In this document: in pieces, positions 40,958 through 49,234 of the stretch
Position numbering within the stretch: the stretch's first letter is position 1
Layout: each line of letters starts with the position of its first letter
DNA from: an uncultured Collinsella sp.
GTDB taxonomy: Bacteria > Actinomycetota > Coriobacteriia > Coriobacteriales > Coriobacteriaceae
Direction: 5' to 3'
Assembly: GCA_958439425.1 (NCBI GenBank)
Contig: CAUBVH010000007.1
Coordinates: forward strand, 27,135 to 91,134
DNA length: 64,000 nucleotides
Notes under the pieces: model-generated
The model's database searches: none
What the model was told of the DNA's origin: nothing
What the model saw: the letters and a program-made list of their open reading frames with translations, nothing else
Program-made: the position numbers and the translations under genes

Positions 40958-40989
40958 AAAGGGTCGGGGCTTTGAGCCTCGGCCCTTTT
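40958..40989 (+). terminator. Terminator of rho
   Basis: AAAGGGTCGGGGCT pairs with AGCCTCGGCCCTTT apart from one base, with a 3-base loop, followed by TTTCC. Confidence 0.75.
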
Positions 40990-41068
40990 CCATATCGCCG
41001 CTCCGCGCTTATTTTTAACCATAAGACCGACGAGCAGCAGGTTTCCCGTTTCAATCCGACATCGTCGC

Positions 41069-41097
41069 TTGCAATCGACGGGGCGGTTTCGCATAAT
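41069..41097 (+). promoter_or_regulatory. Promoter of the 41234 gene
   Basis: TTGCAA and CATAAT are separated by 17 bases and lie about 137 bases before the start at 41234. The rest of the 313-base gap from 40921 holds the rho terminator and nothing else I can support. Confidence 0.6.
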
Positions 41098-41233
41098 AGC
41101 TTTTAAGCTTCGCGACGGAAAACGCAGATGAAACGAACCATATACCGTTGCTTTGGGGCATAGCCCCGCTTCATCTTCTCTCGCGCAGCCAACTGAATGA
41201 TGCGATTTGGGTGCTGGAAGATGGGGAGAGCTC

Positions 41234-42634
41234 ATGGCTTCTTCTGATGCAACACAACGAGCAGTCCTTGCCGGACTTTCGTGCGGGATCGGCCTTGCCG
41301 CTCCCGTGGTTATGTATGCCGCGACGCTGCCGTTTTCATCGGTGAACGAGACGGTCGTGGCGGGTGCAGTTCCCTTCGCCGTGGGCGCGGTGGCGGGCGT
41401 GGGTATCTATGCCGCCTCGCTGGGTATCTCCGAGTACCGTGCGCAGCGTGAAGAGCGTCTGTTCCAGCCCGATGCCATGGGCGGTGCCGCCAATCTCAAT
41501 CAGCATCAAAGCGAGTTCAAGACTGCCTCGATTCCAGCTCAGCAGCAGGATGCGATTCCTTATGCTGCGGCTTCTGCTTCTCAGGCTCAGGCGGAGCAGT
41601 CCAACTCGGCATTCCTTTCCGGCCTGACTGGTGCGTTCCAGCGCTGTCATGCCGATGATGGTGTTCCTACCATCGCTCGAGCCGCAGATGCTATGGACGA
41701 GGACGAGGCTTGGTCCATGATCGACAGTATGCTCGACGACGATTCGCCGGTGAGCTGCGACCCTGCACACTCGCGCGACGTCTATCAAGTCGCCATCGAC
41801 GAGCTCACCAACGGCGGGCAGACCGGGTCCTTCAATCGCGACGACATCGCCGCCGCGGCGCGTGCCGTGTCGGGCTCCCAGGCCGCCCCTGCGGGCAGCA
41901 CGGCGGCTTTCGTGGCACTCGTCGCCAACGCGGCAGTCAATAACGCCTACAGCGCTACTTCGGCGGACGCGAACGCTTCTGCCGACAATTCGTACGTTGA
42001 TGAAGCCATGGCCGCGGACGAGGAGGCCGTTGCCGCCCGCCGTGCCGCCGAAAGCTCGCTTTGGGGCGCTCCTGCCCAGCAGCAGGCGGCTGAGGCTGCG
42101 CCGTACAACGCAAACCTCGCCAGCATGCCTATCATCTCCGGTGCCGCGGACATCGATCTCGATGACCTCGATGAGCCTGCAGCCATTACCGCATCGATTG
42201 ATGCCCAAGATCGCATCGACACCGGCGACCTTCCGGACGCCTCGCTCGAGGTTGATGTCCCCATGGCCGATTACTCGGGCCACGAGGACATGTGGGCCGC
42301 CGCCACCGCGATTCTGGATGAGATTGACGAGCCTGCTCCTGTTGTAGCGCCCGCTCCCGTCGCTGCCCCTCAGCCTGCTGCCCCCGCCTATATCGGCCGT
42401 CACAGCGCTGTGTTCCCCGAGGATACCGCCCGTATCTCGCGCGAGAGCATCGAGCGAGCCGAGGCTATTGCCGCCGGCATTATGGAAAATCGTCGTCACG
42501 AGCGCGTCAATCAGATCCTCGAGGAAGAGATCGAGCTCCTGCAGTCCTCTACCGCCAAGCGTACGGGCCGTGCCTATCTGAGCGTTATCGAGGGCGGTAC
42601 CGCCAGCTTTGCGCCGCTCCGCGCGGAGGCATAA
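41234..42634 (+). CDS. Hypothetical membrane-anchored acidic protein
   Basis: The 466-residue protein is not recognised. Two hydrophobic stretches near the N-terminus (about 9-30, AVLAGLSCGIGLAAPVVMYA, and 40-60) suggest a hairpin membrane anchor. The rest is a long, acidic, Ala-rich and probably disordered region with Gln/Pro segments. A short helical region with charged residues (RISRESIERAEAIAAGIMEN to about 450) ends the chain. GGGGAG lies 8 bases before the ATG at 41234. The 8-base gap to the VanZ gene suggests an operon. It could be an envelope-associated scaffold of Coriobacteriia, which is a guess. Confidence 0.7.
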   Translation: MASSDATQRAVLAGLSCGIGLAAPVVMYAATLPFSSVNETVVAGAVPFAVGAVAGVGIYAASLGISEYRAQREERLFQPDAMGGAANLNQHQSEFKTASIPAQQQDAIPYAAASASQAQAEQSNSAFLSGLTGAFQRCHADDGVPTIARAADAMDEDEAWSMIDSMLDDDSPVSCDPAHSRDVYQVAIDELTNGGQTGSFNRDDIAAAARAVSGSQAAPAGSTAAFVALVANAAVNNAYSATSADANASADNSYVDEAMAADEEAVAARRAAESSLWGAPAQQQAAEAAPYNANLASMPIISGAADIDLDDLDEPAAITASIDAQDRIDTGDLPDASLEVDVPMADYSGHEDMWAAATAILDEIDEPAPVVAPAPVAAPQPAAPAYIGRHSAVFPEDTARISRESIERAEAIAAGIMENRRHERVNQILEEEIELLQSSTAKRTGRAYLSVIEGGTASFAPLRAEA

Positions 42635-42641
42635 CTTCTGC

Positions 42642-43091
42642 ATGGTTAAGATCAATCGAAACTGGGCGGTCGTGACCTGCCTGATGGCGCTCTTGATCTG
42701 GGGCAATTCGCTGGTTCCCGGCTCGGGGTCGGGCTCGCTGAGCCTAACGGTCATGGAAGCTATTCGCTGTTTCTTGCACGGCGTGGGACTTCCATATGAA
42801 TGGGTGACCAACTTTGTTGTTCGCAAGTGCGCGCATTTTTCCGAGTATATGGTGCTCGGCATCCTGGCAACGCACGCCTTTGATTTTGAGGGCCGGCGCA
42901 CCTTTGACGTGCTACTGCCCACGGCGGTGTTCCTGCTGCTGATTCCCTCGATCGACGAGACGATTCAGCTCTTCGTGCCGGGACGCGCCGGCATGATCAC
43001 CGATGTGGTGATCGACTGCTGTGGAGCGGCAACGGGCGTTGTGCTCCGATATCTCTTACGGTTGCTGATGCACGCCAAAAAAGCCGCCTAG
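42642..43091 (+). CDS. VanZ family membrane protein
   Basis: The 149-residue protein has four hydrophobic segments and the VanZ signatures VVRKCAHFSEYMVLGILA near residue 58 and SIDETIQLFVPGRAGMITDV near 105. The family includes VanZ, which gives low teicoplanin resistance by an unknown mechanism; most members are uncharacterised. GGAGG (42624-42628) lies about 13 bases before the ATG, within the end of the previous gene. The ATG at 42642 fits better than an in-frame upstream start at 42609 that lies inside the preceding gene. Confidence 0.85.
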   Translation: MVKINRNWAVVTCLMALLIWGNSLVPGSGSGSLSLTVMEAIRCFLHGVGLPYEWVTNFVVRKCAHFSEYMVLGILATHAFDFEGRRTFDVLLPTAVFLLLIPSIDETIQLFVPGRAGMITDVVIDCCGAATGVVLRYLLRLLMHAKKAA

Positions 43092-43123
43092 GACGTATTG
43101 TTTGGTCCTAGGCGGCCTTTTTT
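43081..43123. terminator. Bidirectional terminator after the VanZ gene
   Basis: AAGCCGCCTAGGAC and GTCCTAGGCGGC form a perfect 12-base stem, followed by CTTTTTT on the plus strand; the A-run before it serves the minus-strand genes. The stop codon of the VanZ gene overlaps the stem. Confidence 0.85.
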
Positions 43124-43205
43124 ATTTGAGGGCTTATATGAGGCGTGGTGGCGTCGTTCCGTAGGTCGGATTTGCCGGGCGCGCCACGCCCTGTGGGTGC
43201 GTCTG

Positions 43206-43643
43206 CTACTGAAGCGCCTGTGCGCCCAGGGCCAGGCAGCCCATAATGCCCTGCTTGCCCTCGAGGCTGTTGTTGACGATGTAGCTATCGATGTCGGCCA
43301 TCTCGGGCGTGACGATGTAGCCGTTGAGTATCTCGGCGCACTTCTTGCGTGCGAGCGGCACGATGGGGGTGTGGTCGGCCACGCCGCCACCGATGACGAT
43401 CTTCTGCGGTGCGTAGCACAGGATGTAGGTCATGAGCGCCTGCGCCAGATAGCCGGCGAGCAGGTCCATGGCCTCCGGGTCATCGGCCATCTCTCCGGCG
43501 CTCTTGCCACCCCAGCGCTTTTTGACGCCGGGACCGGCGATGAGGCCCTCGAGGCAGTTGTCGTGGAAGGGGCAGCCGCTGTGCTCGCCGATGGTGTCGC
43601 GCGGGTCGCGCGTGACCAGGATGTGGCCGGCCTCGGGGTGCAT
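43206..43643 (-). pseudogene. Truncated ROK family sugar kinase (fructokinase type)
   Basis: The 145-residue frame corresponds only to the C-terminal half of a ROK kinase: MHPEAGHILVTRD is the HxGH motif, CPFHDNCLEGLIAGPGVKKR is the zinc-site and following conserved stretch of the fructokinase group, and PQKIVIGGGVADHTPIVPL is the C-terminal phosphate-binding motif. The N-terminal half with the DxGGTK ATP motif and the catalytic Asp is missing. The fragment begins only 17 bases after the stop of the aminotransferase gene on the same strand, so the 5' half seems to have been deleted. It is likely not functional. Confidence 0.8.
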
Positions 43644-43660
43644 TTAGTGCCGGGCCGTCC

Positions 43661-44842
43661 TTACCCGCGCGGTTTGATTTTATCACGTAGCGACTTGAGG
43701 TTCTCCAGTGCCGCGTTAAGCGTCTCGTCTCGCTTGGCAAAGTGGAAACGAATCAGATGGTTGACGGACTCGCGGAAGAAGCTCGAGCCGGGCACGGCGC
43801 CCACACCCACTTTAGACGCGAGGTCTTCACAGAACTCGAGGTCGCTGTCATAGCCAAACTCAGAGATGTCCATCATGACGTAGTAGGCGCCCTGCGGCAC
43901 GTTATGCTCAAGACCGATGCTGTCGAGTCCCTGGCAGAACAGGTCGCGTTTGGCGGTATAGAGGTCGAGGACCTCATCGTAATAGCTGTCGTCGAAATTG
44001 AGGGCGGTGACGACGGCTTCCTGCAGGGGAGCGGCGGCGCCCACGGTGAGGAAGTCGTGGACCTTCTTGATGCGCTCGGTGATTTCGGCAGGGGCGATAG
44101 TGTAGCCCAGACGCCAGCCGGTGATGGAGTACGTCTTAGACAGCGAGCTGCAGCTGATGGTGCGCTCAAACATGCCGGGCAGCGTGGCCATGTACACGTG
44201 CTCGTGGGGTGTGTAGACGATGTGCTCATAGACCTCGTCGGTAATGCAGTAGGCATCGTACTTTTTGCAGAGGTCGGCGATAAAGGTGAGCTCCTCGCGG
44301 GTAAAGACCTTGCCGCAGGGGTTGGACGGGTTGCACAGGACGATTGCCTTGGGATCGTTGTCGCGGAAGGCCGCCTCGAGTGTCTCGCGGTCAAAGTCGA
44401 ATGTGGGCGGGTTGAGCGGCACGTAGATGGGCTCAGCACCCGAAAGGATCGTGTCGGCACCGTAGTTCTCGTAGAACGGCGAGAAGATGACGACCTTGTC
44501 GCCGGGGTTCGTGACCGTCATCATGGCGGCCATCATGGCCTCGGTGGAACCGCAGGTGACTACGATATTCTCGTTGGGGTTCACCGACATGCCCATAAAA
44601 TGCTCCTGCTTGGCGGCAAGCGCCTCACGCATGGCCTGGGAGCCCCAGGTGATGGAGTACTGGTGGTAGAGCGGCTTGGGGTCGGTGGCGATGGCGCTCA
44701 GGCTGTTGAGCAGCTGCGCCGGGGGATCGAAGTCGGGGAAGCCCTGCGACAGGTTGACGGCGCCATACTTGTTGGAGATGCGCGTCATGCGGCGGATGAC
44801 GGAATCGGTAAACGTTGCCGTGCGGTTGGAGAGTTCTTTCAT
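43661..44842 (-). CDS. Pyridoxal phosphate-dependent aminotransferase (class I)
   Basis: The 393-residue protein is a fold type I aminotransferase. NLSQGFPDFDPP near residue 30, CNPSNPCGKVFTREEL near 170, YCITDEVYEHIVY near 200 and the lysine segment SSLSKTYSITGWRLGY near 235 are in order. It resembles kynurenine/methionine- or aspartate-type aminotransferases; the substrate is not predictable. GAAAGGA lies 5 bases before the ATG at 44842; an in-frame extension of six codons has no ribosome binding site. It is followed by the remnant sugar kinase. Confidence 0.9.
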   Translation of the reverse strand: MKELSNRTATFTDSVIRRMTRISNKYGAVNLSQGFPDFDPPAQLLNSLSAIATDPKPLYHQYSITWGSQAMREALAAKQEHFMGMSVNPNENIVVTCGSTEAMMAAMMTVTNPGDKVVIFSPFYENYGADTILSGAEPIYVPLNPPTFDFDRETLEAAFRDNDPKAIVLCNPSNPCGKVFTREELTFIADLCKKYDAYCITDEVYEHIVYTPHEHVYMATLPGMFERTISCSSLSKTYSITGWRLGYTIAPAEITERIKKVHDFLTVGAAAPLQEAVVTALNFDDSYYDEVLDLYTAKRDLFCQGLDSIGLEHNVPQGAYYVMMDISEFGYDSDLEFCEDLASKVGVGAVPGSSFFRESVNHLIRFHFAKRDETLNAALENLKSLRDKIKPRG

Positions 44843-45007
44843 GCCGGTCCTTTCGAGCATTTGCAGTGGGGCAAGTTTACTCCTATGAAACCGGTGGGAT
44901 TTGCTTGAAATGGTCTCGAAAAACTCTTTTCAAAATTCTTGAAAATTGGGGCTTGCATCGCGTGGCGTTCCTTGCAATAATAGTCGAGCGCGAAGCGCAC
45001 AGGACAC

Positions 45008-45085
45008 GGTGGGTGTAGCTCAGTTGGCTAGAGCGACGGGTTGTGGTCCCGTAGGTCGAGGGTTCGAGTCCCTTTACCCACCCCA
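45008..45085 (+). tRNA. tRNA-His (anticodon GTG)
   Basis: Acceptor GTGGGTG/TACCCAC with the extra G at 45008 opposite the discriminator C at 45082, the identity element of tRNA-His. Anticodon stem ACGGG/CCCGT with loop TTGTGGT, T arm GAGGG/CCCTT with TTCGAGT, and encoded CCA at 45083-45085. Confidence 0.95.
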
Positions 45086-45107
45086 GTTCTTGCTTCGTGT
45101 TGATATC

Positions 45108-45183
45108 GGGTCGTTAGCTCAGTTGGTAGAGCAGGGGACTCTTAATCCCAAGGTCCAGGGTTCGACCCCCTGACGGCCCACCA
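45108..45183 (+). tRNA. tRNA-Lys (anticodon CTT), copy 1
   Basis: Acceptor GGGTCGT/ACGGCCC, D arm GCTC/GAGC, anticodon loop CTCTTAA (anticodon CTT), T arm CAGGG/CCCTG with TTCGACC, discriminator A and encoded CCA. It is identical to the copy at 45227. Confidence 0.95.
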
Positions 45184-45226
45184 CACGATATCTCCTCTAA
45201 AGTCCGCCACAACGGACTTTAGCTTT

Positions 45227-45302
45227 GGGTCGTTAGCTCAGTTGGTAGAGCAGGGGACTCTTAATCCCAAGGTCCAGGGTTCGACCCCCTGACGGCCCAC
45301 CA
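45227..45302 (+). tRNA. tRNA-Lys (anticodon CTT), copy 2
   Basis: An exact duplicate of the gene at 45108, with the 3' CCA encoded. The segment AAAGTCCGCCACAACGGACTTT between the copies can form a hairpin, which may guide processing. Confidence 0.95.
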
Positions 45303-45311
45303 AAGCAAGTT

Positions 45312-45344
45312 AAGACGGTCAACGAAAGTTGGCCGTCTTTTTTT
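45312..45344 (+). terminator. Terminator of the tRNA cluster
   Basis: AAGACGGTCAAC, GAAA loop, GTTGGCCGTCTT followed by TTTTT. A second terminator-like hairpin (AAGCGAC/GTCGCTTTTTT) lies at 45491-45520, at the matching place in the duplicated unit. Confidence 0.85.
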
Positions 45345-45460
45345 GTTGACCTTTCATGGGGTCGAACCCGAAAGGGCGCGGAGCTGAGAAAACGCGTAAG
45401 CGTTTACCAGCGCAGCGCGCAAGGCGCGAAGCGCCGCAGCGACCGCCTGCGAAGCAGGCT

Positions 45461-45483
45461 GACCCCCTGACGGCCCACCAAAG
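45461..45483 (+). pseudogene. Remnant of a third tRNA-Lys (3' end only)
   Basis: GACCCCCTGACGGCCCACCA plus AAG is identical to the 3' end of the tRNA-Lys genes (T arm, acceptor, CCA and the three following bases) but lacks the 5' half. After it the pattern terminator, TTTTTTGTTGACC and GGGGTCGAACCCGAAAGGGC repeats what follows copy 2. The 392-base gap 45303-45694 consists of these two related units and an inverted repeat AGCCCCATA/CATGGGGCT near 45603-45648; no gene is visible. Confidence 0.75.
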
Positions 45484-45694
45484 ATTATTAAAGCGACTGG
45501 CTTCGGCTGGTCGCTTTTTTGTTGACCTCGCATGGGGTCGAACCCGAAAGGGCACAGAGCTGAGTAATCTGCACCGTGATTCCCTTAGGGAAACACGGCT
45601 AAAGCCCCATAAACGTGCTCTCCTTATGAGAATTATGCTCATGGGGCTCGATGCATGTTGAGAAGTTGTGATCAAACTCAAAGTGAGAATCGAT

Positions 45695-47221
45695 TTAGTC
45701 CGCTCGATAATGGGAACCGAGACTTTCGGTTCGGTTGCGCATGGCTTTGACCATTTCCTGTGCTAGTTGAATCTGCGATTGCAGGCGGGCGAGGGCTGCG
45801 ACTTCGCTGTCCTGGGCTTTCTGTGCGCTCAAGGTCGTTGCCTCCGTCTTCAAGCCCTCAAGCTCGTGTAGTGCCTTGGATAGACCTGCTTCGGTCCTGT
45901 TGATCATGCAATAGGTACTCATCGTGTGCTTAAGGCTGCGTGTCAGGCGTTCGGCATCTGTTGTGGCAATGCCGTACTGGGGGAGGGCGATATCCGCCTT
46001 CAGGGCTGTCTCAGGCTCTTTCTGCGCTGCAAGGGCAGCCGATGCGCCCGCGATGCGTCCGAACACGATGCCGTTGGCGCTTGACAAGCCACCAATGCGG
46101 TCGGCGCCGTGCATGCCGCCTGTCGCCTCACCGCAAGCGTAGAGGCCCTCAACGCCCGTGTGCGCGGTCTTATCGATCTTGATGCCGCCATTAGCGGCGT
46201 GGGCATACATCGCAACGCGCATCTCGTCAGTCGGGGCGATGCCGTGCTCGTCTTGCAGCCAGGTGGCAAAGGTCTGCACAAACTCTGGGACATCCTCGCG
46301 GGGGAAGTCGTAGTGGAGTGCCAGGCCTTCGACACCTGCCTGATCGATGACGAGATCGATAGCGCGGGAGGCCAAGCGTGACGTGAAGGGACCATATCCA
46401 GAGCGCTGCTCGAGCAGGTCGTCCAGCTTGTTGTCGGCAATATCTACCGGCTGGTCAACATGTACGTAGCGCCAGGTTTTCTCGTTGAAGACCAGGTTGC
46501 GCTTGGGCTCGATGAAGCCGGGCATCATCTGCATGAACTCTATATTAGTAAGTGTTGCGCCGTGCGCCAGCGCGATGGCCTGCGAGGAGCTGAGCACATC
46601 AGCCGACGTAAGGCTGCGCTCGAACAGGCCACCTGTGCCACCGGCTGCGATGATCGTGGCCTTGGCAGCAAAGGGCACGATTCGATTTTCGGTGAGGTCG
46701 TAGAGCACGGTTCCGGTTATTCTGCCGTTCGTGTCCTCAACAAGGTCGATAAGCTCATGGCGGGGGAGCAGACGAATGCCGAGCGACTCGAGCCGGGCCG
46801 TCAGAGCGTCCTCAAGGGGCTTGCGGGTGAGGCCGCGCCACATGCGCGTTTTGTGGTCAAAGCAGGGGATAAACTGCTTTTGCTGAGCGCTCTCAGCGCT
46901 TTGCGGACGCTGGAGCTCAACGCCCAGGTCTTGCTCGAGCCATTCAATTGCCTGGGGAATGCCGTGCACAAACGTCTGGACAAGCTCGAGGTCGGCGACA
47001 CCGCCGCCGACGGTCTGGATGGTGCCGATGAGGTCCTGCTCGTCGTCTTCGTCGACGGGACCGATGAGGCCGAGGCCCCAGGTACCCGGGAAGAAGCTCG
47101 ATCCACTCATGGTCTTGCCGGCGCTTGCCACAGTGACGGCTGCACCTGTACATGCCGCTTCGATGGCGGCGCAAAGGCCCGCAATGCCAGATCCAATTAC
47201 CAGTACATCAGTCGATTCCAT
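45695..47221 (-). CDS. FAD-dependent oxidoreductase (fumarate reductase/NadB flavoprotein family)
   Basis: The 508-residue protein has an N-terminal FAD site VLVIGSGIAGLCAAIEAACT, a GGTGGLFERSLTS segment near residue 205, and the C-terminal FAD segment GLYACGEATGGMHGADRIGG near 385 followed by SSANGIVFGRIAG. The family includes fumarate reductase and L-aspartate oxidase flavoproteins; the catalytic Arg/His set cannot be assigned with certainty, so the substrate stays open. AAAGGA lies 6 bases before the ATG at 47221; an in-frame upstream start at 47278 lacks one. The C-terminal helical domain (about 440-508) resembles that of NadB. It is not paired with an iron-sulfur subunit gene here. Confidence 0.85.
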   Translation of the reverse strand: MESTDVLVIGSGIAGLCAAIEAACTGAAVTVASAGKTMSGSSFFPGTWGLGLIGPVDEDDEQDLIGTIQTVGGGVADLELVQTFVHGIPQAIEWLEQDLGVELQRPQSAESAQQKQFIPCFDHKTRMWRGLTRKPLEDALTARLESLGIRLLPRHELIDLVEDTNGRITGTVLYDLTENRIVPFAAKATIIAAGGTGGLFERSLTSADVLSSSQAIALAHGATLTNIEFMQMMPGFIEPKRNLVFNEKTWRYVHVDQPVDIADNKLDDLLEQRSGYGPFTSRLASRAIDLVIDQAGVEGLALHYDFPREDVPEFVQTFATWLQDEHGIAPTDEMRVAMYAHAANGGIKIDKTAHTGVEGLYACGEATGGMHGADRIGGLSSANGIVFGRIAGASAALAAQKEPETALKADIALPQYGIATTDAERLTRSLKHTMSTYCMINRTEAGLSKALHELEGLKTEATTLSAQKAQDSEVAALARLQSQIQLAQEMVKAMRNRTESLGSHYRAD

Positions 47222-47414
47222 CGGATTCCTTTCTCGTCCGGCACATTGTCGCACGGGTGATCGGCAATGGGGCCGCAAAGACTCGGCAAATCGGTAAAGG
47301 GCACATATGGCAGGTGGGCGTCATGGGCGCTCTGACGCTCCATCTCATCACATCTCGTATTTCGCCGCAACTGACAAATCGGCATTAGCTAACCCGCGCC
47401 AGCGCAAACAAAAA

Positions 47415-47442
47415 GAGCCGCTACCCGGGTGGGTAGCGGCTC
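47415..47442 (-). terminator. Terminator of the GGGtGRT/NifU-like operon
   Basis: GAGCCGCTACCC, GGGT loop, GGGTAGCGGCTC: a perfect 12-base stem followed on the minus strand by TTTTTGTTT, about 35 bases after the stop. Confidence 0.85.
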
Positions 47443-47477
47443 CAAAGCTCAACTATATGAGCATCGCGCGGGTGCGA

Positions 47478-48482
47478 TTAGGCCTTGAGGGCCTCCTCGA
47501 CGGCGACAGCGCAGGCGACGGTGGCACCGACCATGGGGTTGTTGCCCATGCCGATGAGACCCATCATGTCGACGTGCGCAGGCACGGAGGAAGAACCGGC
47601 GAACTGGGCGTCGGAGTGCATACGGCCCATGGTGTCGGTCATGCCGTAAGAGGCAGGGCCGGCGCCCATGTTGTCCGGGTGCAGGGTACGGCCAGTGCCG
47701 CCACCAGAAGCGACGGAGAAGTACTTCTTGCCAGCCTCGATGCGCTCCTTCTTGTAGGTGCCAGCGACGGGGTGCTGGAAGCGCGTGGGGTTGGTGGAGT
47801 TACCGGTGATCGAGATGTCGACGTTCTCGTGCCACATGATGGCAACGCCCTCGCGGACGTCGTCGGAGCCGTAGCAGTTAACGGCAGCGCGGGGACCATC
47901 GGAGTAGGGGATGGTCTCGACGACCTTGAGCTCGCCCGTGTAGTAGTCGAACTGGGTCTTCACATAGGTGAAGCCGTTGATACGGGCGATGATCTGGGCG
48001 GCGTCCTTGCCCAGACCGTTGAGGATGACGCGCAGCGGCTTCTTGCGAGCCTTGTTGGCGTTCAGAGCCAGGCCGATAGCGCCCTCAGCGGCAGCGAAGG
48101 ACTCGTGGCCGGCCAGGAAGGCGAAGCACTCGGTGTCGTCGGAGAGCAGCATAGCGCCCAGGTTGCCGTGGCCCAGACCGACCTTGCGGTCCTCGGCGAC
48201 GGAGCCGGGAACGGTGAAGGCCTGGATGCCCTCGCCGATGATGGCGGCAGCCTCAGAAGCGGTCTTGGCGCCACGCTTGACAGCGAGAGCGCAGCCGAGG
48301 GTGTAGGCCCACTCGGCGTTCTGGAAGGCGATGGACTGGGTGTTGTTGACGATCTCACGCGGGTTGAAGCCCTTGTCGGTGCAGATCTGCAGAGCTTCCT
48401 CGAGGGAGGCGATGCCGTTGTCGGCGAGGCACTTGTTGATCTTGTCAGCGCGGCGCTCGTAACCTTCGAACGTAACAGTCAT
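47478..48482 (-). CDS. GGGtGRT protein
   Basis: The 334-residue protein carries the motif SVASGGGTGRTLHPDNMGAG near residue 265, after which the family is named. The rest has a conserved glycine-rich layout (GLGHGNLGAMLLSDD near 115, FAFLAGHESFAAAEGA near 130, MGLIGMGNNPMVGATVACAV at the end). The biochemical function is not established. Members regularly lie beside a NifU-like scaffold gene, as here 17 bases upstream, which points to a role in iron-sulfur or cluster metabolism. GGGAGGG lies before the ATG at 48482. Codon use is strongly biased, suggesting high expression. Confidence 0.85.
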   Translation of the reverse strand: MTVTFEGYERRADKINKCLADNGIASLEEALQICTDKGFNPREIVNNTQSIAFQNAEWAYTLGCALAVKRGAKTASEAAAIIGEGIQAFTVPGSVAEDRKVGLGHGNLGAMLLSDDTECFAFLAGHESFAAAEGAIGLALNANKARKKPLRVILNGLGKDAAQIIARINGFTYVKTQFDYYTGELKVVETIPYSDGPRAAVNCYGSDDVREGVAIMWHENVDISITGNSTNPTRFQHPVAGTYKKERIEAGKKYFSVASGGGTGRTLHPDNMGAGPASYGMTDTMGRMHSDAQFAGSSSVPAHVDMMGLIGMGNNPMVGATVACAVAVEEALKA

Positions 48483-48499
48483 AGTTTTTCCCTCCCTTT

Positions 48500-49234
48500 C
48501 TACTCGTGAACCGGGAACACGCTGGCGACGGAGTGAGTCTCCTCGTCGGTGCGCGGGTCGATGTACTTGGCAGCGTTCTCCCACTGACCATAGTGGCCCA
48601 TAGCGCCAGCGATGGCCTCCTCGGGGGTCTTGCCGGCCTTGACGGCGTCGGTGAACTTGCCGAGGTTCAGGAACTCAAATGCGATGATCTCGTTCTTGTC
48701 GTTGAGAGCCATGCGGGTGACGTAGCCCTGAGCGAGCTCGAGGTAACGAGCGCCCTTGGCCTTGGTGCCGAACATGGTGCCGACCTGAGAGCGAAGGCCC
48801 TTGCCGAGGTCGTCGAGGGAGGCGCCCACGGGCAGGCCGCCCTCGGAGAACGCGGTCTGGCTGCGGCCGTAAACGATCTGCAGGAAGATCTCGCGCATAG
48901 CAACGTTGATGGCGTCGCAGACGAGGTCGGTGTTGAGGGCCTCGAGGATGGTCTTACCGGGAAGGATCTCGGAAGCCATGGCGGCAGAGTGGGTCATGCC
49001 CGAGCAGCCGATGGTCTCAACGAGGGCCTCCTCGATGATGCCGTCCTTGACGTTCAGCGTGAGCTTGCAGGCGCCCTGCTGAGGTGCGCACCAACCCACA
49101 CCGTGCGTAAGACCGGAGATGTCGGAAATCTCCTTAGCCTGGACCCACTTGCCCTCCTCGGGGATGGGTGCGGGGCCGTGGTATGCACCCTTGGCAACGG
49201 GGCACATGTTCTCCACTTCCTGTGAGTACTGCAT
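48500..49234 (-). CDS. NifU-like iron-sulfur scaffold protein
   Basis: The 244-residue protein contains a NifU/IscU-like core with the conserved cysteines in GWCAPQQGACKL, ETIGCSGMTHSAAMASEIL and NTDLVCDAINVAMREI, placed at about residues 48-120. The N-terminus (1-40, SQEVENMCPVAKGAYHG) and the C-terminal half (about 150-244, with FEFLNLGKFTDAVKAGKTPE) are extensions not found in plain IscU, so it is larger than a classical scaffold. GAGAGGAGAGG precedes the ATG at 49234; the in-frame upstream start lacks this. It is transcribed with the GGGtGRT gene and may assemble clusters for a partner in that pair. Confidence 0.85.
   Translation of the reverse strand: MQYSQEVENMCPVAKGAYHGPAPIPEEGKWVQAKEISDISGLTHGVGWCAPQQGACKLTLNVKDGIIEEALVETIGCSGMTHSAAMASEILPGKTILEALNTDLVCDAINVAMREIFLQIVYGRSQTAFSEGGLPVGASLDDLGKGLRSQVGTMFGTKAKGARYLELAQGYVTRMALNDKNEIIAFEFLNLGKFTDAVKAGKTPEEAIAGAMGHYGQWENAAKYIDPRTDEETHSVASVFPVHE

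Noticed and set aside
45356..45661. Frames in both directions across the tRNA-Lys remnant region
   Set aside because: They consist of duplicated non-coding sequence and hairpins and carry no recognisable protein features.
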